Shown: positions 1-9,662, counted from the stretch's first letter. The stretch is DNA of 58,291 bases from Aquimarina agarilytica ZC1 (GCF_000255455.1 NZ_JH621269.1:1-58291), one strand, 5' to 3'. Translations and numbers: made by a program. The notes: generated by a model not told the origin, from the sequence alone.

Positions 1-1
1 A

Positions 2-217
2 CTAGCAATCACCATTATATTAATGCTTTTATGCGAAAATATTAAATTAAAATCGTATAACAGAAGTTATACGTCAAGAACCGCAAAAAGTAATAACCGA
101 AGTTATACCCCTAGAAGTACAACTAATAGAAGCAGCACTAACCTAAGAGCTACATCTTCTAATAATAGAACAATTGCTTCTACTAGTTCTTCTGGAGGTG
201 CTTATCGCAGAAGATAA
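2..217 (+). CDS. Small Ser/Arg/Asn-rich protein, 5' partial
   Basis: The frame is open from base 2, so the gene may start outside the window; the first internal ATG is at 23. A short hydrophobic stretch (LAITIILMLLC) is followed by a low-complexity Ser/Thr/Arg/Asn tail containing two copies of NRSYT and ending in GGAYRRR. This could be the end of a signal-anchored or secreted basic peptide. Bases 52-168 also read in another frame as a plausible non-repetitive peptide (begins TEVIRQEPQKV), so the true frame is uncertain. I do not recognise a family. A strong hairpin follows 22 bases after the stop, which suggests something upstream is really transcribed. Confidence 0.35.
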   Translation, partial: LAITIILMLLCENIKLKSYNRSYTSRTAKSNNRSYTPRSTTNRSSTNLRATSSNNRTIASTSSSGGAYRRR

Positions 218-238
218 AATTTGAATAATTTGTAAAAT

Positions 239-277
239 AAAAATCACCCTTAGACTTAACGCTTAAGGGTGATTTTA
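239..277. terminator. Bidirectional intrinsic terminator
   Basis: A perfect 13-bp stem (240-252 with 264-276; arm AAAATCACCCTTA) has an 11-nt loop and A-tract/T-tract ends on both sides, so it can terminate transcription from either strand. It lies between the rightward small ORF and the end of the leftward flippase gene, whose stop codon overlaps the hairpin edge. Confidence 0.85.
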
Positions 278-1741
278 TATTCTTCTAAAAACAACTCTAT
301 CTATAGCTTTATTTACTTCTGGCGAAAGCTTTAATAAATAAATAATTACAAAATAAAAAACTGTAATTAAACTCCCTTTGATAAGAATACTTGCAATAGC
401 ATTAATATTGGGGATATACCAATAATAAAACACAAACCAAATACTAGTAGCAAAACCAATAATTAAAAAAGTTTGTTTGCTAAATGGTTGAATTTTATAA
501 GTAAATAACACAAACAATAGTTTTGCTATATTATATAATGAATAAGCTAAAAAAGTAGCAAAGGCAGCACCTACAATACCCTCGCTAGGAATAAAAATAC
601 TATTAAATACATAAGCTAATCCTAAAATAGCAACACCAAAAAATAGAATCCATTTGTAACTATTGGAATTAAATAAAATAGCGTTTGTAATGCCCAAACT
701 TGCATCAAATAATTTTACTATACCTATTAAAAAAACTACCTCAATATACAGTTGATAATTTGGTGGTACCAACTCAAAAATTGAATGCACATTGCAAACA
801 ACCACTAAGCCAACCCATACTGTAGCTATCAAGGCTGTAACACTACTTTTTTTATTTAATTCGTTTAATGCTTTGGTTTCTTTTTTTACTAATAATTGTG
901 CTGTTAACGGATTTGTTATTTGCAACATAGCACGAACTGGTACACCAATTACCGAAGCCATATACACACAAATACTGTATTTAGCAACATTCGAAATTGG
1001 TGGTGCTAAATTTTCAATCATTACTTTATCTAAGTCCAACAAAAAAACAGATACTGTAGCCGAAATTAATATCAAAGTAGAATACACCACTAACTCATTT
1101 TCATTTTTTAACTTTCCTAAAGAAAACTTAGGCCTTTTAATTCCAAAGGCTATCCATTTCATTAATAAAGTTCTTGCTAAAAAAACTGCGGTTAGACTGT
1201 AAATAAACTGGTGAGCAGTTATCAATTTAAAATAGACCAAAATCAATAATACAGTAATGGCTACTCTATGAAATAATTCTTTAATTAAATTTCCTTTTAC
1301 CGTTTGCAAATGCACTTTTGCCCAGGCGTAAAATAATTCAAAATAAGCCGAAGCACAACCCAAAACAATGACTATCCATAAATAAGGCTTTACAATGGGA
1401 TTTGTATGGGTATATTGTTCCATTAATTGTTCATAAAACAAAGTAAACACTATAGAAACTACACTAACCAAGACTAATGGGACCAGTAACAACCAACTAA
1501 AAAAACGATCCGATTCCATTTTATTAGTGTAGGTGTTATAAAATTTAATTAGTGTATTAGGTAATCCAAACGCTAACAATGGCCATAACAGGTTTGAGGA
1601 TGCCAATAAGTAAGATACTACCCCATATTCCTCTTCTCCTAAAATATTGGTAAACAAAAATAACGTATTAGCTGCTCCAAAGGCAAAGCCAAAATACGTT
1701 ATAAACGTATTCAATATTGATTGTTTTGCCACAACTCCCAT
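275..1741 (-). CDS. Oligosaccharide flippase family protein (Wzx/MATE-like)
   Basis: This 488-residue polytopic membrane protein has about 12-14 hydrophobic segments along its whole length and almost no soluble domain. The N-terminus (KQSILNTFITYFGFAFGAAN) and overall layout match polysaccharide biosynthesis flippases that move lipid-linked sugars across the inner membrane. It starts at ATG 1741, three bases after the glycosyltransferase stop, so the two genes are almost certainly cotranscribed. It is last in the DUF4834-YfhO-GT-flippase operon and ends in a terminator. The substrate cannot be told from sequence. Confidence 0.85.
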   Translation of the reverse strand: MGVVAKQSILNTFITYFGFAFGAANTLFLFTNILGEEEYGVVSYLLASSNLLWPLLAFGLPNTLIKFYNTYTNKMESDRFFSWLLLVPLVLVSVVSIVFTLFYEQLMEQYTHTNPIVKPYLWIVIVLGCASAYFELFYAWAKVHLQTVKGNLIKELFHRVAITVLLILVYFKLITAHQFIYSLTAVFLARTLLMKWIAFGIKRPKFSLGKLKNENELVVYSTLILISATVSVFLLDLDKVMIENLAPPISNVAKYSICVYMASVIGVPVRAMLQITNPLTAQLLVKKETKALNELNKKSSVTALIATVWVGLVVVCNVHSIFELVPPNYQLYIEVVFLIGIVKLFDASLGITNAILFNSNSYKWILFFGVAILGLAYVFNSIFIPSEGIVGAAFATFLAYSLYNIAKLLFVLFTYKIQPFSKQTFLIIGFATSIWFVFYYWYIPNINAIASILIKGSLITVFYFVIIYLLKLSPEVNKAIDRVVFRRI

Positions 1742-1744
1742 AGA

Positions 1745-3025
1745 TTATTTTTTTATAATAGCTGCTAATTTACCTGTTAACGATTTACGGGTGTAATTTT
1801 CAATATGTTTTGGAATAACTGACAAATTTCCTTTTAAATACAACTCAAAATAGCTCATTAGTTGTTTTTTAATAGCTTCAATTTCATGATACTCATAAAA
1901 AACACCTGTATTAGTTTCCTTTAAAATAGTTGAAAAATCAGCTCCTTTGCGGCCAATTCCTAAAATAGGCCTATTAGACTGTAGGTATTCAAACAGTTTT
2001 CCGGGGATAATCATTTTAGTTTCTTCACTATCAATCTCAATAAGTAATAATACTTGTGATTGTCGTTGCATTAATTGTGCTTCATTATGTGAAACATAAC
2101 CCAATATTCGGGTGTATTTTTCTAGGCCAATTGCTTTTAATGTTGACAAAATAGTTTCACTTACTACTCCCGCTAATTTAAGTTCAAAATTTGCTTCAAA
2201 AATCTTATTTTCTTGAATTAATTCTGCTATAGCTTTCCATAAATTTTTAGGGTTTCGTTCAGATAACAATGATCCTATATGAGCCATACTAAACTTAGTA
2301 TCTAATACAATATCATGTAATTGAAGAGGCTCAAAACCATTAGTTACTACGTAAATCGGTTGCGTTGTTTTTTGTGTAAATTCTCGTTTTGTTCCTTCAC
2401 TTGTTACAATAATTTTATCAGCACTGTTTAATACCAGTTGCTCTAAGTCTATATGTTTTTTTTGGGCCCATTTAGTCAATAATAGTTTTTTATGATACCC
2501 TATGCTCGTCCAAGGGTCTCGAAAATCAGCTATCCACTCTATGTTTAAACGCTCCTTTAATATACTACCAATCAAATGCATACTATGTGGAGGCCCTGTG
2601 GTTATGATCGTATTAATCTCTTTTTTTTCTATCACTTTAGCTAGAAATTTCACAGAAGGATTTACCCAATATTTACGTGCGTCTGGGATAAATAAATTAC
2701 CGCGTACCCAAAGTAATACTTTTTGAATACAACGCTGATTTTTTTCGGGTGGAATGATCCCTTTACTAATAGTATCAGATGACTTCCCACCTATTTTACT
2801 TGCCAAAGCATAAGGCTCAAAAATTTGATGTTTTAAAATTTCAATTCCATTGGGTAATTCATTTAATAATTCTTTATCAACAATAGGATAAGTTGGATTT
2901 TCGGGAACATATACAATAGGCTCCACTCCAAAATCCTTTAAATAGGTAACAAATTTTAACCAACGTTGTACTCCTGGTCCTCCTGCTGGGGGCCAATAAT
3001 ATGATATTAGTAGTACTTTTTTCAA
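1745..3025 (-). CDS. Glycosyltransferase family 4-like protein
   Basis: This is a 426-residue GT-B-type glycosyltransferase. The N-terminal lobe carries the glycine-rich motif YYWPPAGGPGVQRW near residues 9-22, common in bacterial GT4-type enzymes. The C-terminal lobe has the sugar-nucleotide region with IIPGKLFEYL (Glu near 340), followed by Pro-Ile-Leu-Gly. It likely adds a sugar to a lipid-linked or surface glycan at the cytoplasmic face. The best start is TTG at 3025, four bases after the YfhO stop; it gives the expected MKKVLLISYYWPP beginning. Donor and acceptor are unknown. Confidence 0.85.
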   Translation of the reverse strand: MKKVLLISYYWPPAGGPGVQRWLKFVTYLKDFGVEPIVYVPENPTYPIVDKELLNELPNGIEILKHQIFEPYALASKIGGKSSDTISKGIIPPEKNQRCIQKVLLWVRGNLFIPDARKYWVNPSVKFLAKVIEKKEINTIITTGPPHSMHLIGSILKERLNIEWIADFRDPWTSIGYHKKLLLTKWAQKKHIDLEQLVLNSADKIIVTSEGTKREFTQKTTQPIYVVTNGFEPLQLHDIVLDTKFSMAHIGSLLSERNPKNLWKAIAELIQENKIFEANFELKLAGVVSETILSTLKAIGLEKYTRILGYVSHNEAQLMQRQSQVLLLIEIDSEETKMIIPGKLFEYLQSNRPILGIGRKGADFSTILKETNTGVFYEYHEIEAIKKQLMSYFELYLKGNLSVIPKHIENYTRKSLTGKLAAIIKK

Positions 3026-3029
3026 CGGA

Positions 3030-5450
3030 TTAAATTTGCTCTTGTTTATTCACCTTCCAAAATCCTACACCTAATAATAGCATAAAAATTAATGAAGCAA
3101 TTAATGTTATAATACTTCCTGTTTTTACTACTTGAGGTTCAAATGCAAATTCGATTTGATGCTTCCCTTTAGGTATTGTTATCCCCCGTAACGCATAGTT
3201 TGTTTTATGTATTGGAGTTTCGGCACCATCTATAAAAGCCTTCCAACCATTCTTATAATACATTTCTGAAAAAACCGCAAAACCTGTATTCGAATTTTCC
3301 GAACTATAAATTAGTCGATTGGGCTTTTGAGATGCTAATTTTATTGTTGCTAAACTATCTGTAATAAATTTTGAAGTTTCAATTGCCGAATTTTCATTTA
3401 CTATAGCGGCTTTGGCTACATCTAAGGTTTTTAAACCTAAAATTTCATCATTGGCAGAGGCTACTTTTTCAATATTTTCGACAAACCAGGCATTTCCCAT
3501 AGCTTTATCATTTTGTTGCACTTGTACGCCTCCTTCTTTATCTTCAAAAATAAAGTACTTTACATTTAACATATCTAAAATAGACTGTTCCCCTTGAGCT
3601 ATATAAAATTCAAACAAATCTTGAATTCTGGCCGGTTTAGCTCCATGATAGCCACCAACAGCTTTATGAAAATATGAAGCTCTTGCCGAATTAAAAGGAC
3701 TCCCAGTAAGATCATACACTCTATAATGCGAAGTATCCTTCATAATTTGTTTATCCGCTTCTGTAGGCGAAAAAGGTTTATCCATGACTGTTTTAGGTGC
3801 AAAATCACTCGTATTTACATAACGCCAATCTACCATAACTAAGTCAACAACCAAAAGTGTCCCAACAATAATAATACTTAATTGCTTGGATAACTTTTCT
3901 TTAGTAACAACAAACAATAGTCCAGCAATTGTTAGTACAAAAAATAAACTTCGTAACGTATCATTAGTAAACATACGCACTCTATCTTCGCGCAAAGCAC
4001 TTACAAAACGCATTCCTGCACTTTGAATTAATTGTTCATCATTTGAGGTTGAAAATGAAAATAATGTCTTTTTTAACAATACAAAAACCAGTAATAATCC
4101 TCCAGTTATTGCTGTTGATTTTAATAAAGCCTGTTGTTTTACTACCTTAGAATAATTCCCTGTAAAAAAAGAATGTAGTGTCCAAATAGCCATTATTGGC
4201 AAACACAATTCAATAATTACTTGTATTGAAGTAACAGCTCGAAATTTATTATAAAATGGAACATAATTAATAAACAAATCCGAAAACCATTCCATATTAC
4301 TTCCCCAAGAAAGGAATAAAGCTAAAATGCTACCCGAAACCACCCACCACTTTAATTGATGTTTAATTAAAAATAGCCCTAATACAAATAGAAAAATAAT
4401 ACCAGCTCCTATGTATGCTGGAGCCCCTACAATAGGTTGCTCTCCCCAGTAAGTTGGAGCACTTTTAGCTACTCCTCTGGCCTCTTTAAGCGGATAACCC
4501 ATACGGACTAATTCCTTAACTATAGCAGCATCTTTCCCTGCATTTTCGGCGCTTGAGCCTCCCATAAAACGAGGGATCAATAAATTAAAAGTTTCTGTAA
4601 GGCCATAACTATAACTCAAAATATAGTCTTTATCTAATCCTTTTCGTTCAACTTGTTCTCCACCTGGTGTTACTGAAATTTCTGATTTACTACGTGTAGA
4701 AAACTTAGCATATTCTTGCGTAGCCAAAATAGAAGTGGCGTTTAATGCTATCGCTAGCAGAAGCCCTATAATAATTATTCCAGATGCCTTTACATATTCA
4801 GAAATAGTTTTATTTACAATGGCTTCTTTTAAATAAACAATAGCGATTACAAATAATAAAAGCATTAGATAATAAGTCATTTGGAAATGATTTGCCACCA
4901 ATTCTAATGCCATAGCAATACAAAATAATAAACCACCTTTGATGTATTTTTTGGCATACACTAACAAAAAACCAGAAAGTACTAATGGCATATAACCAAT
5001 AGCATGAGCTTTTGCGTTATGTCCAACTCCTATAATTATAATAAGATAAGTTGAAAATCCAAAGGCTAAGCTTCCAAAAAAGGCCAATAATGGTTTTACT
5101 TTTAAACATATTAATAAAATAAAAAAGCCAATAAAATATAAGAATAAATAATCCGCAGGTCGTGGCAAAAAACGAAGAAAAAGATCTAATTTTTTAATAT
5201 AATTATGGGGATACTTAGCGCCTAGCTGATAAGTGGGCATCCCTCCAAAGGCATGATCATTCCAATACATTTCCTCGCCAGTCTGCTCCCGGATATCTAT
5301 TTGCTGTTTTGCCATTCCTATATATTGAACAATATCACTTTGAACAATTTTTTTACCTTGTAAAACCGGTGAAAAATAAGCTAGAGAAACTAGTAAGAAA
5401 CCAATAATGGCTAGTAAAAATGGTACTATTTTTTTTAAGTTGATGCTCAC
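3030..5450 (-). CDS. YfhO family membrane protein
   Basis: This 806-residue protein has about a dozen transmembrane segments in its first ~530 residues, a soluble extracytoplasmic region (about 540-770), and a final membrane segment. It matches the YfhO family, GT-C-like integral membrane proteins linked to glycosylation of surface polymers. The Asp-rich first loop (GKKIVQSDIVQYIGM) and the C-terminal FSEMYYKNGWKAFIDG region are typical. The start is GTG at 5450; no better ATG lies upstream. It is second in the leftward operon, 33 bases behind the DUF4834 gene, an order seen in other flavobacteria. Confidence 0.85.
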   Translation of the reverse strand: MSINLKKIVPFLLAIIGFLLVSLAYFSPVLQGKKIVQSDIVQYIGMAKQQIDIREQTGEEMYWNDHAFGGMPTYQLGAKYPHNYIKKLDLFLRFLPRPADYLFLYFIGFFILLICLKVKPLLAFFGSLAFGFSTYLIIIIGVGHNAKAHAIGYMPLVLSGFLLVYAKKYIKGGLLFCIAMALELVANHFQMTYYLMLLLFVIAIVYLKEAIVNKTISEYVKASGIIIIGLLLAIALNATSILATQEYAKFSTRSKSEISVTPGGEQVERKGLDKDYILSYSYGLTETFNLLIPRFMGGSSAENAGKDAAIVKELVRMGYPLKEARGVAKSAPTYWGEQPIVGAPAYIGAGIIFLFVLGLFLIKHQLKWWVVSGSILALFLSWGSNMEWFSDLFINYVPFYNKFRAVTSIQVIIELCLPIMAIWTLHSFFTGNYSKVVKQQALLKSTAITGGLLLVFVLLKKTLFSFSTSNDEQLIQSAGMRFVSALREDRVRMFTNDTLRSLFFVLTIAGLLFVVTKEKLSKQLSIIIVGTLLVVDLVMVDWRYVNTSDFAPKTVMDKPFSPTEADKQIMKDTSHYRVYDLTGSPFNSARASYFHKAVGGYHGAKPARIQDLFEFYIAQGEQSILDMLNVKYFIFEDKEGGVQVQQNDKAMGNAWFVENIEKVASANDEILGLKTLDVAKAAIVNENSAIETSKFITDSLATIKLASQKPNRLIYSSENSNTGFAVFSEMYYKNGWKAFIDGAETPIHKTNYALRGITIPKGKHQIEFAFEPQVVKTGSIITLIASLIFMLLLGVGFWKVNKQEQI

Positions 5451-5483
5451 TTGAAAGTGTTTTTTGTGGGTTTTTTATTGCGT

Positions 5484-5726
5484 TTAATCTATTTCTTCAA
5501 AATCAATATACTCGCCTACTACTTTTTTTGATTTTGGTATTTTAGCATTAGAATTTGTTTTATTATTTTGATTTTCTGTACCTTGCTGGTTAAATTTAGC
5601 TTCAAATTGTGCCCCAAATTTTGTTGCTATTTTTTTTGAAATAAATAAAAGCAATAAGGGACCCAAATACCTCGTTAATAGCTTTAACAGGTATATAATT
5701 GCTATTATAATGAGAAGTGTTTTCAT
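5484..5726 (-). CDS. DUF4834 family small membrane protein
   Basis: This 80-residue protein has an N-terminal membrane segment (LLIIIAIIYLLKLLTRYLGP), a second hydrophobic stretch, and a polar tail rich in Asn/Lys ending GEYIDFEEID. Size, layout and position directly upstream of YfhO match DUF4834, a Bacteroidota family of unknown function. It is the first gene of the leftward polysaccharide operon, divergent from the barrel-like gene at 5835; the ~108-bp gap must hold both promoters. Confidence 0.75.
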   Translation of the reverse strand: MKTLLIIIAIIYLLKLLTRYLGPLLLLFISKKIATKFGAQFEAKFNQQGTENQNNKTNSNAKIPKSKKVVGEYIDFEEID

Positions 5727-5809
5727 TTTGTTTCTGTAATAACTTGATCCAAAAATAAGGAACTCACCAGATTATTTGATTGCTAAATAAAAAAAATGAT
5801 AAAATCCGC

Positions 5810-5817
5810 TATATTTG
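5810..5817 (+). promoter_or_regulatory. Flavobacterial -7 promoter element
   Basis: TATATTTG matches the flavobacterial -7 consensus TAnnTTTG exactly. It lies inside the first 8 codons of the longest ORF (ATG 5796) but 17 bases before the ATG at 5835, so it supports the downstream start. I do not see a well-spaced -33 TTG. Confidence 0.5.
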
Positions 5818-5834
5818 GCATAAATAAATTTCAA

Positions 5835-7766
5835 ATGAAGTATCCCCAAATACTAACATTTTTAACCATATTTTTTGTAAGTATAGGTGTAACGTGCCAG
5901 CATACAGAAATTATAAATACCTACAGACCAGGGGCTTCTCAGGGAGCATTTTCTGTAGGAAAAAATGTGGTGCAAATTGAAAGTGGCTTAACCTTTGGTA
6001 GGCTAAGGCATGATATTTTCAATAATAAAACTAAATCTACCGAATTTGAATACAATTTTAGAGCTGGATTATTTAAAGAACAGCTAGAATTTAGCATTCA
6101 AGGAAGTTATTTAAGCAATAAAGTATCCGAATTAGTTGGTGATCAAAGCTCTTTTACGGATAAGGGTTTTCCTTCAAATGTGATTGGAGCTAAATATTTA
6201 GTTTACGATCCATATAAATACCAGCGTGAAAAAAGTGAGAATTTATACAGCTGGAAGGAAAACAATAGTTTTCAATGGAAAAAACTTATCCCTGCGGTTT
6301 CCGCTTATGTGGGAGCTAATTTTTCATCCTCCTCAAGTGATTTTGCTTTTCAAAATAATCCTGATACGCGTGCTACAGAACAACAAGCTGATATTACACC
6401 TAAGGTAATTATTGCTGCTCAAAACAATTGGGCCTACAATTGGGTGTTTGTGGCTAATATTGTTGCTGATCGTTTAACTTCAGAGTTTCCTGATTTTCGC
6501 TTTATTTTAACATCCACTTATAATTTAAATGATAAGTGGTCCATTTTTGGTGAATACGAAGGCGCAAATAGCAAAGTATATAAAGATCATTTACTTCGAT
6601 TTGGAGGATCATACCTTATATACAAAGATTTTGCAATTGACGCTCACGTACTAAAAAATTTAAAAAATACACCTTCGCGATTTGCACTTAATTTTGGAGC
6701 ATCCTATCGTTTGGATTACCATAAATTACAAGATTACGAACGCATACAAACTGCCGAACAACGTGAATTGGATAAAACCATTGAGCAAATTAAAAAAGAT
6801 ATTGAAGAAGGCTATTTGGATGAAAGCGTAATGACCGGTAAACTAGATGGAAAAGTTGACTTGGAAGAATATGTTGATGAAGAAGTCGAAGAAGAAGACT
6901 TTGATGAAGATTTTGAAGACGCTGAAGATGTAGAAGTACCAAAAAAGCGTAAGTGGTTCCAATTCTGGAAAGGAAGTGGAGCTCGAAAAGCTAGGCGTGA
7001 TGCCAAAAGAAGAAGCAAAGAAGAACTAAATGATTCTACTTCTACAACTGTATCATCAAAGCCCGTTTTAGGTTCTGGTGGAAGAATGAGTGATTTTGTT
7101 GATGATGAATTTATAAAATCAAAGCAAGAAGATATTACTCCAGAAGAAAGAACTGAAGAAGAATTGGCTGAAATTGAAGAGCGAAATGCCAAAAAGAAAA
7201 AGAAAAGAAGAAAAAAGAATGAGCCAAGGATAAATCCTGAAACAGGAGAACCTTACCCAGAGCCTGATTATACAGGAATGAGTAGAAAAGAAATTAAAGC
7301 TGCAAAAAAACAAGAAAAAGAGCTTAGAAGTTTTGAAGATGAAATAGCAGATCTTGAAAGAGATATTGAAATTGAACAATCTGCTAGAGATAAAAAGAGA
7401 GAACAAAAAAGATTAGAAAAAGAAGCCCGAAAAAAGAATAAGAAAAATAAAGGCAGATTTAATGAGAATAGTGATTTTGATTCTATAGACACTCCTAAGG
7501 ATTCGAATGCTAAAAAAGAAAATAAAAATGACTCTAATTTTGAAACAGAAAAAAGTGACAAAGATCAAGAGAAAGAACGTTTAAAAAGAGAAGAGCAAGA
7601 ACTCAAAGATCTTGAAGCTGAAATTGAGTTACTTGAAAAACAAGCTGAAGATGAAGAAATAGGAGAAAAACCCAAAAAGAAGAAAAAAAAGAAAGAAAAA
7701 AAGAAAAAGTCCAAGAAGAAAAAGAAAAAAGGAAAAGAAGATGATTTAGATGATGAAGAATGGTAA
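5835..7766 (+). CDS. Outer-membrane barrel-like (transporter) protein with long charged C-terminal tail
   Basis: Starting at the second ATG (5835) gives a clean signal peptide (MKYPQILTFLTIFFVSIGVT), and a TAnnTTTG element lies just upstream; the ATG at 5796 would precede that promoter. Mature residues up to ~290 have the alternating pattern of an outer-membrane beta-barrel resembling the MetA-pathway phenol-degradation/transporter family (PF13557-like). The remaining ~345 residues are highly charged: acidic blocks, then Lys/Glu coiled-coil-like repeats, then long runs of Lys ending DDLDDEEW. The tail is in frame with no sign of a frameshift, and codon use is continuous. The tail's role is unknown. 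A strong terminator follows. Confidence 0.7.
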   Translation: MKYPQILTFLTIFFVSIGVTCQHTEIINTYRPGASQGAFSVGKNVVQIESGLTFGRLRHDIFNNKTKSTEFEYNFRAGLFKEQLEFSIQGSYLSNKVSELVGDQSSFTDKGFPSNVIGAKYLVYDPYKYQREKSENLYSWKENNSFQWKKLIPAVSAYVGANFSSSSSDFAFQNNPDTRATEQQADITPKVIIAAQNNWAYNWVFVANIVADRLTSEFPDFRFILTSTYNLNDKWSIFGEYEGANSKVYKDHLLRFGGSYLIYKDFAIDAHVLKNLKNTPSRFALNFGASYRLDYHKLQDYERIQTAEQRELDKTIEQIKKDIEEGYLDESVMTGKLDGKVDLEEYVDEEVEEEDFDEDFEDAEDVEVPKKRKWFQFWKGSGARKARRDAKRRSKEELNDSTSTTVSSKPVLGSGGRMSDFVDDEFIKSKQEDITPEERTEEELAEIEERNAKKKKKRRKKNEPRINPETGEPYPEPDYTGMSRKEIKAAKKQEKELRSFEDEIADLERDIEIEQSARDKKREQKRLEKEARKKNKKNKGRFNENSDFDSIDTPKDSNAKKENKNDSNFETEKSDKDQEKERLKREEQELKDLEAEIELLEKQAEDEEIGEKPKKKKKKKEKKKKSKKKKKKGKEDDLDDEEW

Positions 7767-7775
7767 TATTATCAT

Positions 7776-7815
7776 AAAAAAGGAGGTACTTAAGTTAAGA
7801 AATACCTCCTTTTTT
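7776..7815 (+). terminator. Intrinsic terminator
   Basis: A perfect 13-bp stem (7776-7788 with 7803-7815; arm AAAAAAGGAGGTA) with a 14-nt loop ends in a T-run ten bases after the barrel-protein stop codon. Confidence 0.85.
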
Positions 7816-7877
7816 AGTTATTATACAACATAAATATTTGATATTTTTGCCTTTAAATTTTAGCTTTATTTTAATAT

Positions 7878-8996
7878 ATGATTACAATAAAAGAGGTTAC
7901 TACAAAAAAGCAATTTTTGGATTTTGTAAACTTCCCAAATATACTTTATAAAAATAATCCTTGTTATGTGCCTGCCATAACTAAGGAGGAACTAAGCGCG
8001 ATTAGAAAAGGAGATAACCCCGTCTATAATAATGCTGAAGCTTCTTTTTATTTAGCTTATCAAAACAATAAAATTGTTGGTCGAGTTGCTGCCATTGTAA
8101 ACTGGATTGAAATTAAGGAACTACATAAATCTAAAGTTCGTTTTGGTTGGTTTGATGTAATTGATGATATAAATGTTACCAAAGCTCTAATTGATACGGT
8201 TATTACCTATGGAAAAAAACACAACCTCAATACTATCGAGGGACCTGTAGGCTTTTCAAACATGGATAAAGCGGGTATGTTGACTAAAGGTTTTGACGAA
8301 CTTAATACTATGATCACCTGGTACAATGCCCCCTACTACAGTGAACATCTTAAAAAACTTGGTTTTGAAGATGCCGCTACTTGGGTCGAATACAAAATTG
8401 ATATCCCTACTGAAACCAGACCCAAAGTAGTTAAAGTTGCTAATATCATTCAAACGCGATATAAACTAAAAATTATTAAATTTAACAAGGTTAAGCAAAT
8501 CTTACCTTATGTTAATCGTATGTTCGAATTACTGAATAAAACCTATGATTCATTACAAACATTTGTTCCTATTCAACAGTATCAAATTGATCATTACAAA
8601 AAGAAATATTTGCCATTTGTAAATCCTGACTACATTACGTGTGTAGCTAATGAACATAATGAAGTCATCGCATTTTCTATAATAATGCCCTCTTTTTCCA
8701 AAGCATTACAAAAAGCAAAGGGAAAACTTTTCCCTTTTGGTTTTTTACATATTTTAAAAGCGCAACGCGTAAATGATACTGCTGCTTTTTATTTGATAGG
8801 AGTTGATCCAGAATATCAAAATAAAGGTGTAGCTGCGTTGATTTTTAAAGAAATGAATGAAATATTTCTTCGTAATGGAATAAAAAAAGTGGAGACTAAT
8901 CCAGAACTTATAGAGAACAAAGCAATTCAAGCACTTTGGAAAGATTACGTTCACAAACAACATAAAGAACGAAAAACATATAGAAAAGCTATTTAA
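7878..8996 (+). CDS. GNAT-fold N-acetyltransferase-like protein (YghO-like)
   Basis: This 372-residue protein has a GNAT-like C-terminal core: AAFYLIGVDPEYQNKGVAAL (about 300-320) resembles the acetyl-CoA pyrophosphate loop, followed by an aliphatic helix and VETNPELIENKAIQALW. The N-terminal half, with GPVGFSNMDKAGML, is shared with YghO-type proteins of unknown substrate. A TATTTTTG element (7842-7849), matching TAnnTTTG, precedes the ATG. The stop is immediately followed by the aquaporin ATG, so the two genes are translationally linked. The acceptor is unknown. Confidence 0.75.
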   Translation: MITIKEVTTKKQFLDFVNFPNILYKNNPCYVPAITKEELSAIRKGDNPVYNNAEASFYLAYQNNKIVGRVAAIVNWIEIKELHKSKVRFGWFDVIDDINVTKALIDTVITYGKKHNLNTIEGPVGFSNMDKAGMLTKGFDELNTMITWYNAPYYSEHLKKLGFEDAATWVEYKIDIPTETRPKVVKVANIIQTRYKLKIIKFNKVKQILPYVNRMFELLNKTYDSLQTFVPIQQYQIDHYKKKYLPFVNPDYITCVANEHNEVIAFSIIMPSFSKALQKAKGKLFPFGFLHILKAQRVNDTAAFYLIGVDPEYQNKGVAALIFKEMNEIFLRNGIKKVETNPELIENKAIQALWKDYVHKQHKERKTYRKAI

Positions 8997-9662
8997 ATGA
9001 ACAACAAAAATTACATTGCTGAAGCTTTAGGAACCTTTACTTTGGTTTTTTGTGGTACAGCTGCCATGGCTGTAAATGAAATTACTCAAGGAGCTGTAAC
9101 GCATGTTGGTGTGGGGATTACTTGGGGATTTATAGTAATTGCCATGATCTATGCTTTTGGTGAAATATCGGGTGCACATTTTAATCCTGCGGTAACTATA
9201 GCTTTTGCCTATGCCAAAAAATTTCCATGGAAAGAAGTGCCAAAATATGTGTTTTTTCAATTTATTGGAGCCATAATAGCAAGTTTATTGGTTTGGTATT
9301 TATTTCCCGAAAGTAAAACTCTTGGTGGTACTCAGACAATTTTACCCCCATTTAAAGCGTTTGTACTTGAATATTTACTAACATTTTTTTTAATGTTAGT
9401 CATTATTAATGTTTCAACTGGATCAAAAGAGACTGGTATAATGGCTGGTATGGCTATTGGAGGTGTAGTAATGTTAGAAGCCCTTTTTGCAGGACCTATG
9501 ACAAATGCCTCAATGAATCCTATTAGGTCCTTAGCTCCCGCTATAGTTAGTTTAAATTTTGCTAATTTATGGCTATATTTAACTGCTCCTATATTGGGTG
9601 CTATAACAGCTGTGTTAAGTTGCAAGTGGGTAAAAGATGACAATTGCTGTGCTGATTGCTAA
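8997..9662 (+). CDS. MIP family channel (aquaporin/aquaglyceroporin)
   Basis: This 221-residue protein has six membrane segments and two half-helix signature loops: SGAHFNPAVT near residues 60-69 (canonical NPA) and NASMNPIRS near 163-171, where the usual NPAR is NPIR. The family conducts water, glycerol or small neutral solutes across the inner membrane. The C-terminus is unusual: CKWVKDDNCCADC carries four cysteines within 13 residues. The ATG abuts the GNAT gene stop with no gap, and the metalloprotease gene begins 22 bases later, so all three may be on one transcript. The Cys-rich tail could bind metal; this is inference. Confidence 0.85.
   Translation: MNNKNYIAEALGTFTLVFCGTAAMAVNEITQGAVTHVGVGITWGFIVIAMIYAFGEISGAHFNPAVTIAFAYAKKFPWKEVPKYVFFQFIGAIIASLLVWYLFPESKTLGGTQTILPPFKAFVLEYLLTFFLMLVIINVSTGSKETGIMAGMAIGGVVMLEALFAGPMTNASMNPIRSLAPAIVSLNFANLWLYLTAPILGAITAVLSCKWVKDDNCCADC

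Noticed and set aside
6812..7561. Three long ORFs on the minus strand opposite the charged tail
   Set aside because: They are Ser/Phe-rich shadows of the Lys/Glu codons (AAA/GAA read as TTT/TTC); composition is not protein-like.
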